Part shown: positions 49,745 to 59,825 of the stretch, piece by piece
How the letters are laid out: every line of letters begins with the position of its first letter
Position numbering within the stretch: the stretch's first letter is position 1
NCBI GenBank assembly: GCA_024280575.1
Contig: JAJRPV010000004.1
Coordinates: forward strand, 1 to 64,000
Origin: Campylobacterales bacterium
Lineage (GTDB): Bacteria > Campylobacterota > Campylobacteria > Campylobacterales > Sulfurospirillaceae
DNA: 64,000 nt
Reading direction: 5' to 3'
Translations under genes and position numbers: made by a program
The notes under the pieces: generated by a model
Databases searched by the model: none
What the model was told of the DNA's origin: nothing
The model's input: the letters and a program-made list of their open reading frames with translations, nothing else

Positions 49745-51115
49745 TTATATTTTTGATACTGCGCCTTGATCCAACATAGAATCAGCTACTTTTCTAAATC
49801 CTGCGATATTCGCACCCATCATGATATTGTTTTCTTCACCAAATTCTTCTGCAGTTTCATAAGATAAATTAAAGATATTTTTCATAATACCTTGCAATTT
49901 GGTATCAACTTCAGCAAATGACCATTTCTCCATACTTGCATCTTGGCTCATCTCTAATTGACTTGTGGCAACACCGCCGGCATTTGAAGCTTTGCCTGGA
50001 GAGTACAACACTTTGTTTGCCATTAAGTACTCGATAGCATCAGGAGTTGTAGGCATATTTGCACCTTCATTTACCAAGATACAACCGTTTTTAACAAGAG
50101 TTTTTGCGTCATTTAGATTAAGCTCATTTTGTGTTGCACTTGGAAATGCAAGATCACAAGGAACAGCCCAAACCGCATGGGCATCTTTTGGATATTCGCT
50201 AACTGGAATATACTCGGCATCCGGATGGGCTTTTACATATTCAGTTAAAGAAGCTCTGTTGACCTCTTTAATTAAGTGCAATGAATCTAAGTTGATTCCG
50301 TCTTTATGGTAAATTGTACCACGAGAATCACTACAAGTTACCGGTTTCGCACCTAACTCATAAAGTTTTTGGATTGTGTAGATAGCAACATTTCCGCTTC
50401 CTGATACTGTAGCTACCTTACCTTCTAAGCCATTACCTACTTTTCTTAGGAAGTTATCAGCAAAATAAACAGAACCAAAGCCTGTTGCTTCTGTTCTTGC
50501 AAGTGAGCCACCCCAATTAAGACCTTTTCCTGTCAATACACCTTCGAATCTATTTGTGATTCTTTTGTATTGACCGTACATGTAGCCGATTTCTCTTCCG
50601 CCTGTTCCAATGTCCCCTGCTGGAACATCTATGGTTTCTCCGATATATTTTGATAGTTCAGTCATAAATGATTGACAAAATCTCATCACTTCATTATCGC
50701 TTTTTCCTTTAGGGTCAAAGTTAGAACCACCTTTTGCGCCACCAATATTTAGTCCTGTCAATGAGTTTTTAAAGATTTGTTCAAAGCCTAAAAATTTGAT
50801 AATACCCAGATTTACTGTTGGGTGTAGGCGAAGACCACCTTTATATGGTCCGATTGCTGAGTTAAATTGTACACGGTAACCTATGTTTGTTTGGATTACG
50901 CCTTTATCATCTATCCAACATACCCTAAATATAATTTGTCTCTCAGGAATGACAATTCTACTTAATATATTGTTATCTGTGTATTTTTTATCTTTTTGAA
51001 GAAGAGGTTCTAGTGTTTGGAGCACCTCATCAACTGCTTGATAAAATTCTGCTTGACCCGGTGTACTGTACATTGTAGTTGCAAGTACTTCGTCTATTCT
51101 TTTTTTTGCTGACAT
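49745..51115 (-). CDS. gdhA: NADP-specific glutamate dehydrogenase
   Basis: PYKGGLRLHPTVNLGIIKFLGFEQIFKNSLTGLNIGGAKGGSNFDPKGKSD. Confidence 0.97.
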   Translation of the reverse strand: MSAKKRIDEVLATTMYSTPGQAEFYQAVDEVLQTLEPLLQKDKKYTDNNILSRIVIPERQIIFRVCWIDDKGVIQTNIGYRVQFNSAIGPYKGGLRLHPTVNLGIIKFLGFEQIFKNSLTGLNIGGAKGGSNFDPKGKSDNEVMRFCQSFMTELSKYIGETIDVPAGDIGTGGREIGYMYGQYKRITNRFEGVLTGKGLNWGGSLARTEATGFGSVYFADNFLRKVGNGLEGKVATVSGSGNVAIYTIQKLYELGAKPVTCSDSRGTIYHKDGINLDSLHLIKEVNRASLTEYVKAHPDAEYIPVSEYPKDAHAVWAVPCDLAFPSATQNELNLNDAKTLVKNGCILVNEGANMPTTPDAIEYLMANKVLYSPGKASNAGGVATSQLEMSQDASMEKWSFAEVDTKLQGIMKNIFNLSYETAEEFGEENNIMMGANIAGFRKVADSMLDQGAVSKI

Positions 51116-51157
51116 TTGTTTTCCTTTGTATTTTTTGCACTATTTTGTGCATTTTTA

Positions 51158-51819
51158 TTAACTTAAAGCTTTGTTTTTATTCAAGAAAAGCTTCAACGCT
51201 TTTTGTTCTTTTTTATTTATGTTGTAAGTGATTAATTTTAAATACTCCACAATCTCCTTAGGCTCAATATCTCTCTTTTTTGCATAATCTTTTAGTATAT
51301 ATTGAGGAATTTTTATTTTTTTATTTTTAAATTTTTTAGCTAATTTTTTATATGTATTGAAATATTTATTGACGCATAGAACTGCAAACACAAACGGAAG
51401 ATTGTATTTTTTATGCCACTCAAGTGCCAAGTCCATGTATTCTTCAGGATTATTGAGATATTTTTTTAAGGCAATATCTCCTATAAAAACTTTCCCTTGT
51501 ATGCCTAAAATACGAGCAAGTGCATTTGAACTAGCAGATGCGGGATCATCTTCCTGTTGGGTGCCGGTTTTGACAATAACGCTTTTGACGCTATTTTTTG
51601 CAATAATGCCAAGAGGAAGTTTGCGAATATTTTTTTATCACTTTTGATGCTGGATATAAATGCTGCACTTACTTCTCTTTTTTTGAATTTTTTATTTATA
51701 TCGGAGGGAACGCCTTTTTTGTATTGAACTGCTTTTTTGAAAGCATTATTCATTGAGCTTTGTTTGAGAAAAATATGAAAAGGAAGAAGATTAATATAGT
51801 CAATTTTCCCAAAAATCAT
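51158..51819 (-). pseudogene. mqnA: MqnA (futalosine-pathway chorismate dehydratase), one frameshift
   Basis: N-part MIFGKIDYINLLPFHIFLKQ in 51505..51834 and C-part in 51158..51436; frame changes at A7 tract (T7 at 51630-51636), A8 gives DKKNIRKLPLGIIAKNSVKSVIVKTGTQQEDDPASASSNALARILG. Confidence 0.8.
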
Positions 51820-51968
51820 GACAAGCCCTCGCAAATTTTCCGAAATTATAACACTGTGAAACTTAATCGTAACATTAAGATTTTTTTTACTTGTATATTT
51901 ATCAATTATTTAATTCTAAAGGCATTTTTTTGCTATAATAAGTGTAAAAAAGTAACAAGGAAGTATAA

Positions 51969-52190
51969 GTGGCAAAAATTGAATTTTTAGGACCCATAGG
52001 AAAACCACCTGTGGAAGTAGATATAAAAAATCTGGATGAATTGAAAGAAATATTTTCAAAAGATGATGATATCAAAGAGTGGCTAAAAATTTGTGCGGTA
52101 GCTGTCAATGATACCATAACAAAAACCTTGGATATGAAGATAAATCCAAATGATAAAATATCACTTTTGCCTCCGGTTTGTGGAGGATAA
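51969..52190 (+). CDS. moaD: molybdopterin synthase small subunit
   Basis: Ubiquitin-fold protein ending PPVCGG, followed by moaE; GTG start. Confidence 0.85.
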   Translation: MAKIEFLGPIGKPPVEVDIKNLDELKEIFSKDDDIKEWLKICAVAVNDTITKTLDMKINPNDKISLLPPVCGG

Positions 52191-52193
52191 AAT

Positions 52194-52634
52194 ATGTTAG
52201 AACTGCACAATGGATCTCTACATGTAGAGGATATTACAGCTCGCTGGTATAATGACATCAAAGCTAAAAATTTTGGAGCATTTATCCCATTTATCGGAAT
52301 AGTTAGAGATGAAAAAGGCATAGACGGACTTAGTTTTGACATATACGAACCGATTTTAAACAGTTGGTTTGATTCTTGGCAGGAAAAGGCAAAAAAAGAG
52401 GGTGCAATGCTGTTGATGGCGCATTCAAAAGGTGATGTTAAAAATCATACAAGCTCTTACATATCTGCCGTAGTTTCTCCTCAAAGAAAAGTGGGTCTTA
52501 GGCTGATAAATGATTTTGTAGAAGACTTTAAAGCGAGTGCCCCTATATGGAAATATGATTTGATAGACGGTAAGAGAGTATATGCAAAAGAGAGAAGTAT
52601 GCCACTAAATGGAGCAGGACTCCTGGCAATATGA
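52194..52634 (+). CDS. moaE: molybdopterin synthase catalytic subunit
   Basis: GAFIPFIGIVRDEKGIDGLSFDIYE, PIWKYDLIDGKRVYAKE. Confidence 0.85.
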   Translation: MLELHNGSLHVEDITARWYNDIKAKNFGAFIPFIGIVRDEKGIDGLSFDIYEPILNSWFDSWQEKAKKEGAMLLMAHSKGDVKNHTSSYISAVVSPQRKVGLRLINDFVEDFKASAPIWKYDLIDGKRVYAKERSMPLNGAGLLAI

Positions 52635-52676
52635 AACATAGAGAAACTATGTTAGGTACTTTAGCAATAAAAATAG

Positions 52677-52741
52677 TAAATTTCTCGGCGACAGCCGAAG
52701 CTTCAGTCGCGAGGAATTTTGTTTGGGCTTTGCCCAATCAA
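52677..52741 (+). repeat. structured dispersed repeat, copy 3, directly upstream of the moeA SD
   Basis: TAAATTTCTCGGCGACAGCCGAAGCTTCAGTCGCGAGGAATTTTGTTTGGGCTTTGCCCAATC; matches rc of copies 1 and 2. Confidence 0.65.
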
Positions 52742-52755
52742 AAGGGGACAATAAT

Positions 52756-53961
52756 ATGAAATTTAAAAAATATGACGAAACACTAAAAGCACTGAAAAAC
52801 TCAATAGATAGTACATTTGGAAAAGAAAAAGTTTTTTTAACCTCTGCCTTAGGCAGAATTTTAGCTCAAGATATAGTTGCAACTGAAAATAATCCGGAGT
52901 TTGAAACAGCTTCTATGGATGGTTATGCTTTGCGTGCAGAGGATCAAGAGCTAGGCGAGCTTGAAATCATAGATTATCTTCCGGCAGGAAGCTATAAGGG
53001 AAACCTTGTAACTAAAGGGCTTTGTGTTAAAACTTTTACCGGCTCTTTGATGAGTGAAGGAAGCGATACTTTGCTTCCTATTGAAAATGTTGAAGTAACA
53101 GGAAATAAAATCAAAGTGATAACGCCCGTTGCCAAAGGCTTTTCTTCTCGCCCCGTAGGCGAAAATTATAAAAAAGGTGAAGTTCTTATAAAAAAAGGCA
53201 CAAAGATAGGATATGCCCAAATCGGTGTTTTGGCAGAATTAGCTTTCGTGCAAATTTCTGTTTTTGTCAAACCCAGAATTTCTATACTTGCAACTGGAAG
53301 TGAAATACTGGATTTTGGAGAAGAGAAGCAGAATATATCACAAATAAGAAGCTCAAATCATGTGACAATAGAAGCTTTGCTCAAAGAGGCTGGAGCTGAT
53401 ACAATTAGGCTAGGAATCGCTAAAGATGATAAAGAGAAAATCAAAAAAGAGATGAGTGATGCTTTGAGAAATTCTGATATTTTAGTCACAACTGGAGGTG
53501 TAAGTGTCGGGGATTTTGATTTTGTAAAAGAAGTTTTGGGAGATATGAAACCGCAGTATATAGTCGATGGTGCTTTCATAAAACCGGGACGACATATAAA
53601 GATAGTCAAAATCGGATATAAGTATATCTTTGCACTTCCGGGCTTTCCGTACAGCTCAGCTGTGGGTACATTTTTATATGTATTACCACTTTTACGAGCG
53701 ATGAGCGCGAGAGATTTTAAGATACCTTTTGTGAGGGCATATATGGATGAAGATTATAAAAAACGCTCCAAATACAAAGAGTTTACAGCCTGCAATCTTG
53801 TTTTAAAAGATGGCAGAGTTACTGTAAATTTAGAAGGTAAAAAAACAGGAAGCAGTGCAATACTCAATAATATGCTCGATAATGCAGCCCTTTTATGCGT
53901 GAATGAAGAAACAAAAGAACTTAAAAAAGGTGATTTGGTGGATGTAGTCCCTTTGTGCTAA
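52756..53961 (+). CDS. moeA: molybdopterin molybdenumtransferase
   Basis: ATENNPEFETASMDGYALRAED, TTGGVSVGDFDFVKE, ALPGFPYSS. Confidence 0.93.
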   Translation: MKFKKYDETLKALKNSIDSTFGKEKVFLTSALGRILAQDIVATENNPEFETASMDGYALRAEDQELGELEIIDYLPAGSYKGNLVTKGLCVKTFTGSLMSEGSDTLLPIENVEVTGNKIKVITPVAKGFSSRPVGENYKKGEVLIKKGTKIGYAQIGVLAELAFVQISVFVKPRISILATGSEILDFGEEKQNISQIRSSNHVTIEALLKEAGADTIRLGIAKDDKEKIKKEMSDALRNSDILVTTGGVSVGDFDFVKEVLGDMKPQYIVDGAFIKPGRHIKIVKIGYKYIFALPGFPYSSAVGTFLYVLPLLRAMSARDFKIPFVRAYMDEDYKKRSKYKEFTACNLVLKDGRVTVNLEGKKTGSSAILNNMLDNAALLCVNEETKELKKGDLVDVVPLC

Positions 53962-54020
53962 TTTTTATATTATAGTAGGTACTTAAAATGAGAATAGTTT
54001 TAATGCGAGGTGGTTATCTT

Positions 54021-54461
54021 TTAGTATAGCCTAAGCCATGGTGGAAGAGTTATATTAATATAAAGATACATCAAAACTCCATAACGCACAAATTTTGCCA
54101 CAAAGACAATGCCTAAAAATTTCCACCAACTATACCTTAAAATTCCTGCTACAAATGTTATTGGATCTCCAAAAACTGGTGTCCATGAAAGAAGCAAAGA
54201 TATAAAACCATATTTTTTAAAAAATTTTGTGGCTTTATCTATTGATTTTTGTTTAAAATAGGATTTTTTGATTGCAAAATCTCTTAAATACTTTCCTAAA
54301 ATATAATTTATAAATGAACCTATTGTGTTACCTAGACTTGCTATAAACAGAGATGAATATATAAGTGACGGAGATTCGTGAAGTTTGTATATAAAATATG
54401 CCTCGCTGCCACCGGGAAGCAATGTGGCAGAGCCAAGGCATATAAAAAAGAGTAAAATCAA
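54021..54461 (-). CDS. VTT/DedA-type (YqaA-like) membrane protein
   Basis: GSEAYFIYKL...GNTIGSFINYILGKY, SWTPVFGDPITFVAG. Confidence 0.75.
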   Translation of the reverse strand: MILLFFICLGSATLLPGGSEAYFIYKLHESPSLIYSSLFIASLGNTIGSFINYILGKYLRDFAIKKSYFKQKSIDKATKFFKKYGFISLLLSWTPVFGDPITFVAGILRYSWWKFLGIVFVAKFVRYGVLMYLYINITLPPWLRLY

Positions 54462-55774
54462 CTTAAAAAGTTTTCTATCTCTTCTTTGTTTGTATCAAGG
54501 GAATTATATTTTACGATTAATATGCTTTCACTTTCATTTTTGTACCACTCTATGATTCCGTCAATATCATGTAAATTTAGTGCTTTATCAAGATCTATAT
54601 CAGTGAAACTAAGATATAAGTTTTTATTGATTCTAGGATTTGTGATACTTGCTACTAGAAACAACCAGAGAATTGCCACAATGATGACAACCCATGCTAT
54701 CTCTTTCATACCGTAATTTTGCAAGAAGTAACCACCAAAAACACCACCTATGAAAGTTCCCATGTAGCCAAAAGAGTTAAAAATGCCAAGAGCAGTCCCT
54801 TTTTGATGAATTCTTGGGTATTTGCTTGCCATAGATTGCATGAGCGGTTCGTGCATATTGAAGCCTATAAAAAATACAACAACTCCAACGATAAACATGG
54901 TTGAGCTGTGGGCATATCCCATAATGGCATAGCTTATCATAAAGAGAAGTATGCCAAACATTAATATTTCTTTGGCCTTGTGATGTTTTTCGCCGATAAT
55001 TGCTGATGGAGCCATAGCCAAAATTCCGAAAATCATGGCGGGCATATATACCATCCATAAGTCTTTTTTATCCCAGCCAAACTGTTTTGCCATCAAAATC
55101 GGAATGATTAAAAATGCTAAGGTCATCATGCCTTTTTGTAGCATATTTGTTATATTCATCTTCATCAAATCTCTGTTTTGCATAATCTCTAACAATCTTA
55201 TTTCGCTATTGTCATAGCTGTGTGATATTTTTGGAGGGTCTTGTACTTTTGTAAAAAGAACTATGATTGCCAAAATTGAGAAAATAGCTACTATATAAAA
55301 AAGCTTATCAACTCCCCAATAACCACCAATTAGTGGTCCTATCATCATGGATAGTGCAAAACTTAGAGCTATGGTTCCACCCATCATGGCCATCGCTTTT
55401 GCTCTTACTTCCTCTTTTACCAGGTCGCTGATCATAGCAATCGCAACTGCTCCGATAGCTCCAGCTCCTTGGATAAATCTTCCTAGCATCAGCATGTATA
55501 TATCGCCCGATAAGGCACATATGATAGAGCCAATTATAAAGATACAAAGTCCTATGGCTATAGTTATCTTTCTTCCGATTCGATCTGAGAGCATTCCAAA
55601 TGGAACTTGCAGTAACATTTGTGTCAGGGCATATCCACCAATGGTGATACCGACTAAAAATTCATTTGAGCCTTTTAATCCGAGTGCATAGACTGAGAGT
55701 ACAGGCAAGACTATAAACAGTCCCATAAACCTCAAGCCAATTATGGCATTTAGAGGCATAATTTTTTTGGTCAT
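54458..55774 (-). CDS. MFS transporter
   Basis: 12-TM, GMLSDRIGRK motif. Confidence 0.88.
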   Translation of the reverse strand: MTKKIMPLNAIIGLRFMGLFIVLPVLSVYALGLKGSNEFLVGITIGGYALTQMLLQVPFGMLSDRIGRKITIAIGLCIFIIGSIICALSGDIYMLMLGRFIQGAGAIGAVAIAMISDLVKEEVRAKAMAMMGGTIALSFALSMMIGPLIGGYWGVDKLFYIVAIFSILAIIVLFTKVQDPPKISHSYDNSEIRLLEIMQNRDLMKMNITNMLQKGMMTLAFLIIPILMAKQFGWDKKDLWMVYMPAMIFGILAMAPSAIIGEKHHKAKEILMFGILLFMISYAIMGYAHSSTMFIVGVVVFFIGFNMHEPLMQSMASKYPRIHQKGTALGIFNSFGYMGTFIGGVFGGYFLQNYGMKEIAWVVIIVAILWLFLVASITNPRINKNLYLSFTDIDLDKALNLHDIDGIIEWYKNESESILIVKYNSLDTNKEEIENFLS

Positions 55775-55885
55775 TTTGTAATCCTATAAATTTAATAAGA
55801 GTAATTTTACCCTAATTTAGCTTTAAAGAATAAAAAAGTTATAAATAATGCTATAATTTATGCAAATAAATTTTAAGGGAAAACA

Positions 55886-56917
55886 GTGCAATATCCAAAT
55901 TTCACAAAAGAGCATAAGTCACTAATGGCAAAATATCTCACAAAAGAGGTATTTGAAGAGTTGAAGGATTTAAAAACAGCCAATGGCTTTACACTATCCA
56001 AAGCTATCAAATCAGGCATAGATAATCCGGACAGTGGTATAGGTGTATATGCAGGCGACAAAGAGTCATACGATACTTTTGGAGCATTGTTTGATTCTAT
56101 CATACAAGAATATCATGGTTTCTCAAAAGAGGATAAGCATAAAAGCAATTTGAATCCCGATGAACTAGATGCCCCAAATCCTGATCCAAAAGATGAGTTT
56201 ATAGTATCTACAAGGATTAGAGTAGGTCGAAACTTGGCAGACTTTCCACTAGGACCTGCTATATCTAAGGAGCAAAGAGATGAGGTTGAAAAGATAGTGT
56301 CTTCAACTCTTGGCTTGCTTAAAGGAAGTTTGGCAGGGAAATATTATCCTTTGCTTGGAATGAGCGAAGCAGACAGGTTGTCTTTAGTGGAAGACCACTT
56401 TTTATTCAAAGCTGGAGATAGATTTTTAGAATCAGCCGGTTTAAATCGTGATTGGCCAAGTGGTCGTGGAATCTATCACAACAATGAAAAAACTTTTTTA
56501 GTTTGGATAAATGAAGAGGACGAACTTAGGATAATTTCTATGCAAAAAGGTGGTGACATCAAAGAAGTTTTTCAAAGACTTGTTTTGGCAATCAGTGAGC
56601 TAGAAAAGAAAATGAAATTTGCATTTAGTGATCATTTGGGCTATATAACCAGTTGCCCAACAAATCTAGGAACTGCGATGCGTGCGAGTGTGCATATAGC
56701 TCTTCCAAAGCTCGCAAAAGATATGGAAAAATTCAAGTCAATCACAGATAAGCATCATCTGCAAATCAGAGGAGTCCACGGAGAGCATTCACAAAGTGAA
56801 GACGGCATATATGATATAAGCAACAAAAGAAGACTAGGTGTCACGGAAGTGCAGTGTGTGCAAGATATGTATGATGGCGTGGTAGAGCTTATAAAAACAG
56901 AAAAAGAGGTGATTTAA
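55886..56917 (+). CDS. arginine kinase (ATP:guanido phosphotransferase)
   Basis: STRIRVGRNLADFPLGP, GRGIYHNNEKTFLVWINEEDELRIISMQKGGD, SCPTNLGTAMRASVHI, IRGVHGEHSQSEDGIYDISNKRRLG; guanidino loop DSGIGVYAGDKESYDTF. Confidence 0.95.
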   Translation: MQYPNFTKEHKSLMAKYLTKEVFEELKDLKTANGFTLSKAIKSGIDNPDSGIGVYAGDKESYDTFGALFDSIIQEYHGFSKEDKHKSNLNPDELDAPNPDPKDEFIVSTRIRVGRNLADFPLGPAISKEQRDEVEKIVSSTLGLLKGSLAGKYYPLLGMSEADRLSLVEDHFLFKAGDRFLESAGLNRDWPSGRGIYHNNEKTFLVWINEEDELRIISMQKGGDIKEVFQRLVLAISELEKKMKFAFSDHLGYITSCPTNLGTAMRASVHIALPKLAKDMEKFKSITDKHHLQIRGVHGEHSQSEDGIYDISNKRRLGVTEVQCVQDMYDGVVELIKTEKEVI

Positions 56918-56941
56918 AATCAACTCTTTTTAGTTTTATTT

Positions 56942-57757
56942 TTATCTTGTAGGATTTCCGTTTTCATCAAATATTGTTGGTGTTCCGGTAATTGTTCCTT
57001 TTGCAAGGAATTTTTTCATTTGTGCAATTTTTTCATTTGCAAATTTTTTATCTACTTCTTTGTATGTGTCATTTTTGATATCCGATGCTTTGTGCATTAG
57101 TGCCAGCATATTTGTATTTTTATCGTTTTTATATTTTTCTAATAACCAGCTAGATCTCATTGGAGAAGTTTCATGACCCGGAATATCCAAAAAGAGGGAT
57201 ACAACTCTTACTTCTTTTGAATTTTTTATTGTTTTGGCTAATTGATTTTCTTCATATTGTTTGCAGTATGGGCAATTTGGATCAGTGATGAGATAAACCG
57301 TTTTTCCTTTTGGGTTTCCACCTTTGATTTTAAACATTATGTCTTTAAATTTATCATTTAAAAGCGAGATGGACTTTTTATTTTTCTTTATTTCCTGTTT
57401 TGTTTCTTGTTTTTGTATTTTTGTAAGAGCTGCTTGTAATTTATCTTTGTTTTTTTCTATGAATTTCTTAAAAATTGTTTTGCCACTTTTTCTATCTCTG
57501 ACACTACCGACGATTATCGTATCTTTGTTGTATAACAGTAAAAAAGGTTTTGGGTTTCCTTTTATAGTCCCAATTAAGACTTTTAAATCTTTAAGGTCAG
57601 GAGTTTTATCCTGAGCTATGATATTTATAGAGCTTGTATCTAGTTTGCCATTTGTAAATATTTTACTGATATCTTTTTTTAATACATCTTGCGAAGTAGC
57701 AAAAAGTGATGAGGCAATCATGAAGCCAAACAATAATCCTGAGGTTATTTTTTTCAT
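56942..57757 (-). CDS. DsbC/DsbG-like thioredoxin-fold protein
   Basis: Signal peptide, TDPNCPYCKQYEE redox motif, GTITGTPTIFDENGN. Confidence 0.8.
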   Translation of the reverse strand: MKKITSGLLFGFMIASSLFATSQDVLKKDISKIFTNGKLDTSSINIIAQDKTPDLKDLKVLIGTIKGNPKPFLLLYNKDTIIVGSVRDRKSGKTIFKKFIEKNKDKLQAALTKIQKQETKQEIKKNKKSISLLNDKFKDIMFKIKGGNPKGKTVYLITDPNCPYCKQYEENQLAKTIKNSKEVRVVSLFLDIPGHETSPMRSSWLLEKYKNDKNTNMLALMHKASDIKNDTYKEVDKKFANEKIAQMKKFLAKGTITGTPTIFDENGNPTR

Positions 57758-57863
57758 TTTTATTCCTTTTTCATTTTTTAAAATTCTATAAGATTTCTTT
57801 AAATATTAAATAAATAAGATTATGATATGCTAATATACTAATTTCTTGCGAAGAGGGTGACTT

Positions 57864-58226
57864 ATGGAAAGTATGATAACTTGTAAAAGAGTAGATGTAG
57901 ATATGGATTTGATAAATTCAGTAAGGAAGGATTTGAGTCTTATTGACAAGGAATTAAACAAAAATGCAAACACCTTATCCTTGCTAGGAAATGAAGTGAG
58001 GTTAAAAATAATATATATATTTTTAAAATTTGACAGGATGTGTGTTTGTGATTTAAGTGATATTCTAGGAATGAAACAATCCCCAATATCTCAACATTTA
58101 CGAAAATTAAAAGATGCCGGATTAATAGTCGGCAAAAGAGAGGGCATGACGATATTTTACTCTATATCTGAAAATCAAAAAGAGAAGTTGAGAAAAATCA
58201 TGGAGAGTTTAGGCAGGATCTTTTAG
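57864..58226 (+). CDS. ArsR/SmtB-family metalloregulator
   Basis: MCVCDLSDILGMKQSPISQHLRKLKDAGLIVGKREG HTH. Confidence 0.9.
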   Translation: MESMITCKRVDVDMDLINSVRKDLSLIDKELNKNANTLSLLGNEVRLKIIYIFLKFDRMCVCDLSDILGMKQSPISQHLRKLKDAGLIVGKREGMTIFYSISENQKEKLRKIMESLGRIF

Positions 58227-58248
58227 AGGCATTTTTTAAAATACCTCT
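58225..58248 (+). terminator. terminator hairpin
   Basis: AGAGGcATTTTttaAAATaCCTCTTT. Confidence 0.55.
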
Positions 58249-58256
58249 TTAAATTT

Positions 58257-58598
58257 TTAGCTAAGCGCTGATTCTTTTTTTAGTTTCTTTGCTATTAAAT
58301 AATAGAAAGTTGCTCTGTATTTGTTTCTATTGGATTTTCCAACTTGTTCGCAAACTTCTTGCATAACTTTGTTTGCCAAAGCTTCGTCGTTTACACCAAG
58401 TTTTTTCTCTATGAAGTTTGTTCTAACTCTGTCTAGTTCAGTTTGGTCTGAACAAGATACTTTTTCAGCATTTGCATTGTATATTGATGGTCCTAAATTT
58501 TTAACAACAATTGCTAAAAAATCTGCATCAAGCTTTCCATCATCAAATTTTTTGATGTCCTCGCTATATAGTGCTATCTTCTCATCTTTTTTACTCAC
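58257..58598 (-). CDS. DUF2853 family protein
   Basis: Small helical protein LYSEDIKKFDDGKLDADFLAIVVKNLGPSIYNAN. Confidence 0.65.
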   Translation of the reverse strand: MSKKDEKIALYSEDIKKFDDGKLDADFLAIVVKNLGPSIYNANAEKVSCSDQTELDRVRTNFIEKKLGVNDEALANKVMQEVCEQVGKSNRNKYRATFYYLIAKKLKKESALS

Positions 58599-58733
58599 GG
58601 GGTCTCCTTTGTGTGTGTTTTGTGTTTGTTTAGAGAGTTCTCTCTAAAACTTCAAATAATTATAGCATAAATGCTCTTTAAGCCCAAATTTATACTATAA
58701 TAAACTTTTTAAAATACCATAAAAGGAGTTTTT

Positions 58734-59315
58734 TTGAATATAATTTTAGCTTCGGGAAATAAGGGGAAAATTAAAGAGTTTAAAGCATATATGGACGGGA
58801 ATGTACTCTCTTATGCTGATGTGATGGAACCTTTTGAAATTGTTGAAGATGGTAAAACTTTTAAAGAAAATGCCCTTATCAAGGCTAGAGCAGTATATGA
58901 AAAATTAGACAATGAAGCGATAGTCATAGCAGATGACAGCGGTATTAGCGTGGATATTTTTGATGGAGAACCCGGTATTTATAGTGCTAGATATGCAGGA
59001 GTAGATGCAACAAGCGAACAGAATCTAAATAAACTGATATGCAAGTTAAAAGAAAAAAATTTAAAAATTACTCCCGCTTTTTATACAGCAGCCATAGCTT
59101 TAGTTTGCAAAAAAGGTGAGTTTTGTGTGCATGGCTGGATGTATGGAAATATAATAGATGAGAAAAGAGGAAAAAATGGTTTTGGATATGACCCGATATT
59201 TATGCCGCTAGGATATGATAAAACACTAGGTGAGTTAGGAGACGAGGTGAAAAAAAAGCTTTCTCACCGTTCTAGCGCGCTTGAACTCGCAAAGATTATT
59301 CTAAAAACCATCTAG
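58734..59315 (+). CDS. rdgB: XTP/dITP diphosphatase (RdgB/HAM1)
   Basis: [42 protein letters not shown] start. Confidence 0.9.
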   Translation: MNIILASGNKGKIKEFKAYMDGNVLSYADVMEPFEIVEDGKTFKENALIKARAVYEKLDNEAIVIADDSGISVDIFDGEPGIYSARYAGVDATSEQNLNKLICKLKEKNLKITPAFYTAAIALVCKKGEFCVHGWMYGNIIDEKRGKNGFGYDPIFMPLGYDKTLGELGDEVKKKLSHRSSALELAKIILKTI

Positions 59316-59719
59316 GATTGCTGGCACGCTCTACATGTGCCGTCAATCACTATAAAACTATGGTCAATTTTAAATCCAGTATGCGATGTTATGCTATTAA
59401 AAAAAGGCTTTGTTTCTAGAAAAAGATCTTCGACTTTAGAACACCTTTTGCATAATAAATGTATGTGGGGCACCTTTTTTATCTCATACTTTTTATTTTT
59501 GTGTGGAAGTTTAATCTCCTCTATGATATCATAGGAGAGAAGTTCGTTTATATTGCGGTAAACTGTTGCTTTTGACATGGTGGGGTATTTTTCACATATA
59601 TAGTCATATATGGCATCTATGTTTATATGTCCAAATTTATCAATACACTCAAGTATGGCAATTCTTTGATGAGTTGCTTTGAGATCATTTGATCTTAAAA
59701 GATCTTTTAGTTTTTCCAT
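59312..59719 (-). CDS. Fur-family regulator (PerR-like)
   Basis: [38 protein letters not shown]. Confidence 0.85.
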   Translation of the reverse strand: MEKLKDLLRSNDLKATHQRIAILECIDKFGHINIDAIYDYICEKYPTMSKATVYRNINELLSYDIIEEIKLPHKNKKYEIKKVPHIHLLCKRCSKVEDLFLETKPFFNSITSHTGFKIDHSFIVIDGTCRACQQS

Positions 59720-59825
59720 AAAAATTTACCAACCTATAATAACTATAATAGAAATTTTATTGAAATATGACTTAATAAGACATTAATTATCCTATTTAAA
59801 AATATATAATATTTAATGTAATATA

